From assembly GCA_020849725.1 (NCBI GenBank), contig JADLAZ010000172.1, positions 1-5,097 on the forward strand: a DNA stretch of 5,097 nt. The letters are read 5' to 3'. The notes under the pieces are model-generated. The model had not been told where the DNA came from, ran no database searches, and saw nothing but the letters and a program-made list of their open reading frames with translations. Both the position numbers and the translations under genes were made by a program. Position 1 is the first letter of the stretch; each line of letters opens with the position of its first letter. This document shows, one piece after another, positions 1 to 5,097 of this stretch. This DNA is from Chloroflexota bacterium (lineage in GTDB: Bacteria > Chloroflexota > Chloroflexia > Thermomicrobiales > JADLAZ01).

Positions 1-1
1 C

Positions 2-436
2 CAGGCGGCCGGCGCTAACCCGTTCTACCGCGCCTACCGCGGCGGCTGGGCGACCTACCAGCCGGTGACGGCAGCGACGGTGGCGACGGCGATCCAGATC
101 GGCGACCCGGTGAGCTATGCTCGTGCCCGTCGCGCGGTCGAGCTGACGAATGGCGTGGTCGAGGAGGTTACTGACGCCGAGATCATGGCTGCGAAGGCGG
201 AGATAGACCGGGCTGGCATCGGCTGCGAGCCGGCGTCGGCGGCGACGCTGGCGGGGCTGCGCAAGCTTGTCGCGACGGGGATCGTGCCGGCTGACGCCTC
301 GGTCGTCGGCATCCTGACCGGGCATCTGCTCAAAGACCAGGACGCCAACCTGAGCGCCCACACGAGCGTCGCCTTCCAGCCGGTCGTCGTCGAGCCGACC
401 CTGGCCGCGGTCGAGTCGCTGCTGGCGGCGCTGTGA
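2..436 (+). CDS. thrC: Threonine synthase, C-terminal part (5' end outside window)
   Basis: This is the C-terminal 144 residues of threonine synthase, the PLP-dependent enzyme that converts O-phospho-L-homoserine to L-threonine and phosphate in the cytoplasm. The reading frame is open from base 2 to the TGA at 434-436, so the gene begins left of the window. Recognisable family segments are QAAGANPFYRAY at the visible start, TVATAIQIGDPVSY (the conserved TxATAIxIGxPVSW-like stretch), EPASAATLAGLRKL, and the closing TGHLLKDQDA, which matches the TGHxLKD signature near the C-terminus of the family. The PLP-binding lysine and the N-terminal domain lie outside, so activity cannot be judged. The following gene is homoserine kinase, the preceding pathway step, which strongly supports the call. 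The TGA stop overlaps a GTG (sequence GTGA at 433-436) that opens the thrB frame, so the two genes are probably cotranscribed. The GTG at 65 is an internal valine codon, not a start. Confidence 0.95.
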   Translation, partial: QAAGANPFYRAYRGGWATYQPVTAATVATAIQIGDPVSYARARRAVELTNGVVEEVTDAEIMAAKAEIDRAGIGCEPASAATLAGLRKLVATGIVPADASVVGILTGHLLKDQDANLSAHTSVAFQPVVVEPTLAAVESLLAAL

Positions 437-509
437 CGGATAATGGCGGCAGGTCGGCCGGGCGGCGCGCTGGTGGCATTGACGGCGTGGTCAGCACCCG
501 AACTCCCAC

Positions 510-515
510 AGGGGG
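510..515 (+). promoter_or_regulatory. Probable ribosome binding site of thrB
   Basis: The bases AGGGGG lie four bases before ATG 520. The spacing is short but usable, and neither the GTG at 433 nor the ATGs at 553 and 556 has a better-placed purine-rich site. This is the reason for preferring 520 as the thrB start. GGAGG at 532-536 is too far from 553 to be an ideal alternative. Confidence 0.45.
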
Positions 516-519
516 ATGC

Positions 520-1476
520 ATGGTCGAGCCTGGAGGCAGTCCGGCAGCGGCAATGATGGAGCCGGCCCGCACGCGCCTGCGGGTGCAGGTGCCGGCCAGT
601 TCGGCCAACCTGGGGCCGGGCTTCGACTGTCTCGGCATCGCGCTGGCGCTCTTCAATGAGGTGGTGCTCGAGCCGGCGGCGGCGCCGTCGGTTCACTACA
701 TCGGTCGGGACGCGGAGGTGCTTGCGACGCAAGAGAACCTCGTCGCCACGGCCATGGCGGAGTTTACGCGTGCCAGTGGTGTGCCCGTGCCGCCGGTGGC
801 AATGACGCTGATCACGTCGATCCCGACGACGCGTGGGCTGGGCAGTTCGGCCGCGGCGATCGTAGCTGGGTTGGCAGCGGCCAATGCGCTGACTGGCGGG
901 GGCCTGTCCGACACCGACCTGATGCACCTGGCCGGGACGATGGAGGGGCACGGCGACAACGTCGGGGCAGCGTTGTACGGTGGCATGGTGGTGAGTGTTT
1001 TCGATGGGCAGCGCTATCAGGCCGCGCCAGTGCCGGTGGCCGATGACCTGCGCGCGGTCGTGTTTGTCCCGGAGAAGCTGCTCAGCACCACCGCCGCGCG
1101 AGCGGTGCTGCCGGCGCAACTGAGCATGGCCGACGCGGTCCACAACATCGGCCGGGCTGCGCTGCTGACGGTTGCCCTGCAGCAGCGGCGCTACGAATAC
1201 CTGGCCGCCGCTATGGAAGACCGCCTGCACCAGCCCTACCGCGCGCCGCTCGTCGATGGTCTGGGCGATATGATGGCAGTCGCGCTGACGGCCGGCGCCT
1301 ACGGCGCCTGCTTGAGCGGGGCCGGCCCGTCGATGCTGGCCCTGGCCGACCTGGACCAGGCGGTGGTCGTGGCCGCCGCGCTGGCCCGTGCTGCGCGCGA
1401 GCACGGGCTGTCGGGCGAAGTACTACAACTCGACATCTGCCGGACCGGCGTTCAACTGGTGTGGGACGAGGCGTGA
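520..1476 (+). CDS. thrB: Homoserine kinase (GHMP kinase family)
   Basis: It phosphorylates L-homoserine with ATP to give O-phosphohomoserine, the substrate of the upstream thrC product. Counting from ATG 520 (318 residues), the GHMP features are in order: PASSANLGPGFD at 25-36, the ATP-binding loop GLGSSAAA at 106-113, HGDN at 144-147 (matching the HxDN substrate and metal-site motif), DRLHQPYR at 234-241, and the C-terminal LSGAGPS motif at 265-271. All expected motifs are present and the length fits the family (about 300 residues). The start is uncertain. The frame is open from GTG 433, which overlaps the thrC stop but has no Shine-Dalgarno and would add 29 low-complexity Gly/Arg-rich residues. 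ATG 520 has an AGGGGG just upstream. ATG 553 or 556 would give 307 or 306 residues, closest to typical homologues, but the nearest GGAGG is about 16 bases away. I chose 520 for its ribosome binding site. Family assignment is secure; only the N-terminus is in doubt. Confidence 0.95.
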   Translation: MVEPGGSPAAAMMEPARTRLRVQVPASSANLGPGFDCLGIALALFNEVVLEPAAAPSVHYIGRDAEVLATQENLVATAMAEFTRASGVPVPPVAMTLITSIPTTRGLGSSAAAIVAGLAAANALTGGGLSDTDLMHLAGTMEGHGDNVGAALYGGMVVSVFDGQRYQAAPVPVADDLRAVVFVPEKLLSTTAARAVLPAQLSMADAVHNIGRAALLTVALQQRRYEYLAAAMEDRLHQPYRAPLVDGLGDMMAVALTAGAYGACLSGAGPSMLALADLDQAVVVAAALARAAREHGLSGEVLQLDICRTGVQLVWDEA

Positions 1477-1518
1477 GGCTGGCCGATTGTCCAGCGGTGG
1501 CGGACTACCACGGTTGGG

Positions 1519-1523
1519 GGAGG
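1519..1523 (+). promoter_or_regulatory. Ribosome binding site of ppa
   Basis: GGAGG, within the longer purine run GGGGGAGG at 1516-1523, sits four bases before ATG 1528. It is the strongest Shine-Dalgarno match in the window. It indicates that ppa is translated independently rather than coupled to thrB, whose stop is 51 bases upstream. No convincing -35/-10 pair is visible in 1477-1527, so ppa may still be read from the thr transcript. Confidence 0.7.
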
Positions 1524-1527
1524 CGCA

Positions 1528-2064
1528 ATGCTGATCAATCTCTGGAAAGACATCGAAAGTGGCTCCAAACCGCCAGAGGTCATCAACGTCATCGTCGAGA
1601 TCCCAGCCGGCAGCCGCAACAAGTACGAATATCAGAAGCACACCGGCGGCATTCGGCTCGATCGGGTCCTCAGTTCCTCCCTCAAGTATCCCGGCGACTA
1701 CGGTCTGATCCCTCGCACGTTCTTCGACGATGGCGATCCGCTGGACGTGCTGGTCATGGTGACCGAGCCGACCTTTCCCGGCTGCATCATCGAGGTGCGG
1801 CCGATCGGCATCTTTCGCATGCTCGACAAGGGCGCGCCCGACGATAAGGTGCTGGCCGTGCCGGTGCGCAACCCGCTGTACGACAGCTACCACGACCTCA
1901 AAGACGTGCCGCCACATTACCTGCGTGAGGTCGCGCACTTCTTCTCGGTCTACAAGGACCTGGAAGGGGTACGGGTCGAGCCGATCGGCTGGGAGGCGGC
2001 CGAGGGCGCCCACGAGTCAATCCGCCACGCCATGCGACTGTACCGAGACAAGTTCGTCACCTGA
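1528..2064 (+). CDS. ppa: Inorganic pyrophosphatase, family I (soluble)
   Basis: This complete 178-residue cytoplasmic enzyme hydrolyses pyrophosphate to two phosphates, pulling PPi-releasing biosynthetic reactions forward. It carries the family signature DGDPLDV at 68-74 (PROSITE pattern D-[SGDN]-D-[PE]-[LIVMF]-D-[LIVMGAC], but starting at D68). By alignment from memory with the E. coli enzyme, the active-site set is present: E24, K32 and E34 (in KYEY), R46, Y54, Y58, metal-binding D68, D70 and D73, then D100, D105 and K107, and Y142-K143. E. coli Glu98 is Lys101 here. Length is typical (E. coli 176). The ATG at 1528 is favoured by a strong GGAGG four bases upstream and by the usual N-terminus length. 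The stop is a tandem in-frame TGA TGA (2062-2067). It follows thrB on the same strand and could share its transcript, but there is no direct metabolic tie beyond general PPi removal. Sequence style such as VIVEIPAGSRNKYEY recalls Chloroflexota homologues. Confidence 0.97.
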   Translation: MLINLWKDIESGSKPPEVINVIVEIPAGSRNKYEYQKHTGGIRLDRVLSSSLKYPGDYGLIPRTFFDDGDPLDVLVMVTEPTFPGCIIEVRPIGIFRMLDKGAPDDKVLAVPVRNPLYDSYHDLKDVPPHYLREVAHFFSVYKDLEGVRVEPIGWEAAEGAHESIRHAMRLYRDKFVT

Positions 2065-2097
2065 TGACGGGGCAGGCTGGAGAGAGTTGCGCGGCGG
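2065..2097. other. Short convergent intergenic gap without visible terminator
   Basis: These 33 bases separate the stop of ppa from the stop of the minus-strand regulator gene (TGA read from 2100-2098). They begin with a second in-frame TGA for ppa. I see no GC-rich inverted repeat followed by a T run on either strand, so neither transcript has an obvious intrinsic terminator here. Termination would have to be factor-dependent or lie inside the opposite gene. Confidence 0.5.
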
Positions 2098-5097
2098 TCA
2101 GTCGGCGCTGGCGGCCAGGCGCGGCAAGGCGGCCAGATCCGAGACCATGCCCATGCGCTCGAACATGTCGGCGGCTCGGCGGGACGCGGCGGTAGCGCGG
2201 GCAAGGTCGCCACGGGCCAGAGCCAGCCGGCAAACAACCCCCTCGCAGCGAGCGACATCCGGCAACGCCTCAAGCCGCTGCATCGTCTCCAGCGCGCGGG
2301 CAATGGCGTCTTCAGCATCGGCCCAGCGCTGCAAGGCGATCGAGGCGACAGCGGCGCTGCGGGCGCAGGCCGCGCCATCAAGGGGCCAGCCATGCTCGGC
2401 GGCCACGGCCTGCCCCTCGGCGGCGGCGGCGACTGCCGCAGCAGGCTCGCCGGCTGCGACCAGCGCTTCGGCCAGCCAGCCATAGGCTCGGCTGAGCAGG
2501 ACTTTCAACCCGGATCGGTTCGCCAAATCAAGCGCCCGCCGTGTCGTGGCCAGCGCGTCATCGATCGCGCCCAGGTGGGCCTGCGTTGGTCCGAGGAAGA
2601 CCAGGCCGACGTACTCGTAAATCGAGTTGGCGGTGGCACGGGCGAGATCGATACCGTCACGAAGAAGCCGATCGGCGCTCGGCCAGTCGCCTCGTGTGAC
2701 GGCAATAACACCGCGGAAGATCGAACTGACCGACCGCAAGCTCGGGTCGTCGACAGCGTCAGCGCGTGCACGCATTGCCTCGACCAGGACCTGCGCACGG
2801 TCGAACTCGCCCAGGTAGGCATAAGCAGCGGCCAGCATCTCGGTAGTGACCATGTAGTCGAGAGGGGTGGCGCGACCCTCCATCAGCGGCAGGGCGCGCT
2901 CGAGCGTGTCGCGGGCGCGGCGCAGCTCGCCGCACAGCATCAGCAGCCGGCCGAGTGTGTTGGTGTGGCGGGCCTGCAGGTCCGGATCGGCCGCCAGCAT
3001 CGGTGAGCCGGCCAGGTCTTCCAGCAGCGGCAGCGCCGCAGTGAATCGCCCTTGGATGTACAGCGCGCTGGCCTGCATCAGGCCGATCCGGGTCAGCAGC
3101 GAATCGTCGCCAAGCTCGCGCGCAGCCGACTCGGCCGGGGCGAGCCAGTCGGTGAGTGCGCCTGGCTGGACATAAAAACCGACGGTTGCCAGCGCCAGGC
3201 GCAGTTCGACCTCCTGGTGCCGGGAGGGAGTGGGCGGCAACTGGTCGAGGCAGTCCAGGGCCTGGAGGTAGAGTCGCGTCGCGGCGGCATATCCCGAGAG
3301 TTGGGTCGCCTCGACCGCCGCTGCTGTGCTCCACGGAAGGGCTTGTTCCCACAGATGTCCGTGCGTGGCGTGGTAGGCGCGATCTTCGGCGGTCGTCACG
3401 ACCTCGACCGCGCGCCGGTGGAGGATGCGGCGGCGGGCGGCGCTGAGGTTGTCATAAACGACCTGGCGGATCTGATCGTGCCCAAACAGGTACACCTCAT
3501 CGGCGCCTGGACGGGCACGGTCGATCGTCTCGCGCAGGAGGCGTGCCTGCAGCAAGCGCTCCAGGGCATCAAGGGCGGCGTCTTCGTCAAAACCACTGAC
3601 GGCTCGGATGCGTTCGAAGGTCGCACCGCGACGGAAGATCGCTGCGGCGTTCAGCATGCCTCTCGCCGCGTCGTCGAGCCGCGCGAGTCGTGAGGCGATG
3701 ACGGCCTGCACGCTATCGGGCAGCAGCAGCCGGCCGGCGGCCCCGCCCGCACCATCGATCAAGGCGCCCTGCTCGAGCAGCGAGCGGACCATTTCGACCG
3801 CGAACAGCGGATTGCCTTCGGTTTCGGCATGCAGGCGCTCGCCAAGCGCCTGGACCGGCTCGGTCACCATCGCCTGGAGCAGGGCGGCCGTGTCGCCTGA
3901 TGTCAATCGCTCCAGATGCATGGCCTGGAGCCGGCCTTCGTGCTCGAGGCTGCGCAGCATGGCAGCCAGGTCGTCACTCATGTCCTCCGTGCGCACCGTT
4001 ACCAGCATGACGATGCGCGCCGTTGATTTGTGGCGCAGCACGAACGACAGCAGTTGCAGCGTCGCCTCGTCGGCCCAGTGTAAATCTTCCAATACAAGCA
4101 GCAGCGGCGATCCAAGCATTGCGAGAAACCGCGCGACGCCCTCAAAGAGCCGGTACTGCTCGGGTGCGGCCTCGATTGGTCCCGCGCCGATCACTGGAGC
4201 GCGCACGACCAGGTCAGGCAGCAGGCGACCGACTTCGTGCAGCCACACGTCGGGCAGGCCGAGTACCGTCGGGTCGATCAAAGGCACCACCGCCTCGAGC
4301 GCGTCGACGACGGCGCGGTAGGGGAGGCTGCGCTCCGCCTCGTAGCTGTGGCCGAGCAGCACGCTCCAGCGCCGGCCGGTAGCGCGGTCGAGTGAGGCCA
4401 GGGTCTCCTCGACGAGGCGTGACTTGCCGATGCCAGTCTCGCCCTGGAGGACGATCATCTGGCCCCGGTCGGCATCGGCCGCCTGGTCGAGCCAGCGCAG
4501 AGCAAGCTGAAGCTCGCGATCGCGGCCCACCAGTGGCAGCGCCGGGCGGGCCAGGTGGACCGATGGCGCCGGCGCGGGCAGACCATCACGGGGCAGAGCG
4601 GGCTGGCGTCGGGGCAGGCCACCATGGGCGATCGAATCGGCCAATGCGACGGTGTCGGGGTCCGGATCTGCTCCCAGCTCGGCCTGCAAGAGCTCCTGAC
4701 AGGTGCGGAACTGCGCCAGCGCCGCAGCGCGGTCGCCCGAGCGAGCGAGAATGCGCATCAGCGCGCGATGGAGGTGTTCCTGCAAGGGGTCGATCGCCAG
4801 CGCCCGGCGAGCGGCGCGCACGGCTGCCTGCCAGTCGCCACTGGCATCGTAGGAGGCACTCAGACGTCCGAAGATGTCCAGTGCCCGACCCTGCCAGATC
4901 TCGCGCTCTAGCCGGAGCCAGTCTTCGAAGGTCAGGCTGTCACGGACGCCGAAGCCGTCTAGAAACGGCCCGCGCCACCACTGGCCGGCCGCTTCCAGTG
5001 TCTCGCGCCGGCCATCGTCCAACGCCGCCTGCAGCGCCCAGGTGTCGACCCACAGGTCCGGCCCGGGCACGCAGAGCAGGGCATCACCCTCGACCGC
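2098..5097 (-). CDS. SARP/AfsR-like regulator: BTAD, AAA_16 ATPase and TPR repeats (5' end outside window)
   Basis: This is a large signalling ATPase or transcriptional activator of the BTAD/AfsR type. The frame stays open to base 5097, so at least 999 residues are seen and the N-terminus is missing. Residue numbers here count the GTG codon at 5070 as 1; it is probably internal. Residues 5-148 are a BTAD helical domain, with FLDGF at 36-40, FEDWLRLERE at 48-57 and DPLQEHLHRALM at 94-105. From about 180 (LVGRDREL) comes an AAA_16/STAND NTPase: Walker A GETGIGKS at 210-217, Walker B LLLVLED at 323-329 followed by LHWAD, a sensor-like arginine at R360 (TVRTED), and GNPLF at 419-423. A helical or winged module with the HDQIRQVVYDNLS motif follows to about 570. 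About eight TPR-like units of 38-43 residues fill 655-974. The protein ends in LPRLAASAD with no LuxR-type helix-turn-helix. DNA binding, if any, must lie in the unseen N-terminal winged helix. The ligand and target genes are unknown. It is convergent with ppa and so not in its operon. Confidence 0.88.
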   Translation of the reverse strand, partial: AVEGDALLCVPGPDLWVDTWALQAALDDGRRETLEAAGQWWRGPFLDGFGVRDSLTFEDWLRLEREIWQGRALDIFGRLSASYDASGDWQAAVRAARRALAIDPLQEHLHRALMRILARSGDRAAALAQFRTCQELLQAELGADPDPDTVALADSIAHGGLPRRQPALPRDGLPAPAPSVHLARPALPLVGRDRELQLALRWLDQAADADRGQMIVLQGETGIGKSRLVEETLASLDRATGRRWSVLLGHSYEAERSLPYRAVVDALEAVVPLIDPTVLGLPDVWLHEVGRLLPDLVVRAPVIGAGPIEAAPEQYRLFEGVARFLAMLGSPLLLVLEDLHWADEATLQLLSFVLRHKSTARIVMLVTVRTEDMSDDLAAMLRSLEHEGRLQAMHLERLTSGDTAALLQAMVTEPVQALGERLHAETEGNPLFAVEMVRSLLEQGALIDGAGGAAGRLLLPDSVQAVIASRLARLDDAARGMLNAAAIFRRGATFERIRAVSGFDEDAALDALERLLQARLLRETIDRARPGADEVYLFGHDQIRQVVYDNLSAARRRILHRRAVEVVTTAEDRAYHATHGHLWEQALPWSTAAAVEATQLSGYAAATRLYLQALDCLDQLPPTPSRHQEVELRLALATVGFYVQPGALTDWLAPAESAARELGDDSLLTRIGLMQASALYIQGRFTAALPLLEDLAGSPMLAADPDLQARHTNTLGRLLMLCGELRRARDTLERALPLMEGRATPLDYMVTTEMLAAAYAYLGEFDRAQVLVEAMRARADAVDDPSLRSVSSIFRGVIAVTRGDWPSADRLLRDGIDLARATANSIYEYVGLVFLGPTQAHLGAIDDALATTRRALDLANRSGLKVLLSRAYGWLAEALVAAGEPAAAVAAAAEGQAVAAEHGWPLDGAACARSAAVASIALQRWADAEDAIARALETMQRLEALPDVARCEGVVCRLALARGDLARATAASRRAADMFERMGMVSDLAALPRLAASAD
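2146..3105 (-). repeat. About eight tandem TPR-like units encoded at the 3' end of the regulator gene
   Basis: The C-terminal third of the regulator reads as consecutive helix-turn-helix units starting near residues 655, 696, 739, 777, 816, 857, 898 and 936 (numbering from the GTG at 5070). Each has the loose TPR pattern of a small residue in helix A, a Gly near the turn and an Ala in helix B; examples are AYLGEFDRAQVLVEAM, ALVAAGEPAAAVAAAA and ALARGDLARATAASRRA. The spacing of 38-43 residues is a little longer than the canonical 34, as is common in LuxR/AAA_16 and AfsR-type regulators. Such superhelices usually bind peptides or partner proteins or hold the NTPase inactive. The units are divergent at the DNA level, so this is a protein-level repeat. 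Boundaries are approximate. Confidence 0.6.

Noticed and set aside
115..1404. A 429-codon open frame on the minus strand across thrC and thrB
   Set aside because: It is antisense to two clearly recognised genes, has Arg/His/Gly/Pro-rich composition typical of the complement of GC-rich codons, and shows no known motif.
1491..1511. Possible hairpin between thrB and ppa (GTGG at 1497-1500 pairing with CCAC at 1508-1511)
   Set aside because: Only four base pairs and no T run; too weak to call a terminator or an operator.
1925..2485. A 186-codon plus-strand frame spanning the ppa 3' end and the regulator 3' end
   Set aside because: Its composition is Ser/Ala/Arg-rich low complexity, it overlaps two well-supported genes on both sides, and it has no domain resemblance.
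3052..3693. A 213-codon plus-strand frame opposite the TPR and HDQIR region
   Set aside because: The minus-strand reading carries consistent family motifs throughout; the plus-strand reading has none and its start lacks a convincing ribosome binding site.
4081..4083. The TTA codon as a bldA-type developmental switch in the regulator
   Set aside because: That mechanism is established for Streptomyces; the window does not show that the host is a streptomycete and a single TTA is not sufficient evidence.
3608..4321. A 237-codon plus-strand frame opposite the ATPase domain of the regulator
   Set aside because: It is Ser/Arg/Thr-rich antisense translation of the Walker B region, whose minus-strand reading is an unambiguous AAA_16 domain.
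5068..5070. GTG at 5070 as the true start of the regulator
   Set aside because: The frame remains open to the window edge and this codon falls at the beginning of a BTAD domain, which normally follows a winged helix, so an upstream start is expected.

Overview
The window is GC-rich bacterial chromosomal DNA, densely coding, with G or C at most third codon positions. It shows no mobile element, RNA gene or CRISPR array. It holds three plus-strand housekeeping genes followed by one very large minus-strand regulatory gene that converges on them. The pyrophosphatase sequence style, the thrC-thrB order, and a BTAD-AAA-TPR regulator together suggest a Chloroflexota lineage (Thermomicrobia or Sphaerobacter-like). 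A high-GC actinobacterium is the main alternative. This placement is inferred from remembered family resemblance, not from a search.

Layout: bases 2-436 are the last 144 codons of threonine synthase (thrC), cut by the left edge. Homoserine kinase (thrB) follows; its frame is open from a GTG that overlaps the thrC stop, but the better-supported start is ATG 520. It ends at 1476. After a 51-base gap with a strong ribosome binding site comes a complete family I inorganic pyrophosphatase (ppa, 1528-2064), ending in tandem TGA stops. A 33-base gap with no visible terminator separates it from the 3' end of the minus-strand gene. That gene fills 2098-5097 and runs off the right edge.

How the genes work together: ThrB phosphorylates homoserine and ThrC converts O-phosphohomoserine to threonine, so the first two genes are consecutive steps of one pathway. 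Ppa removes pyrophosphate made by biosynthetic reactions such as aminoacyl-tRNA and nucleic acid synthesis; its link to threonine is positional only. The minus-strand gene encodes a SARP/AfsR-like signalling ATPase: a BTAD domain, an AAA_16/STAND-type NTPase with intact Walker motifs, and about eight tandem TPR-like units. Its expected N-terminal DNA-binding winged helix would lie beyond the window. Its target genes cannot be read from this sequence.

I found no convincing previously undescribed system here. The items worth a second look are the architecture of the large regulator, the thrB start, and the terminator-free convergent junction.
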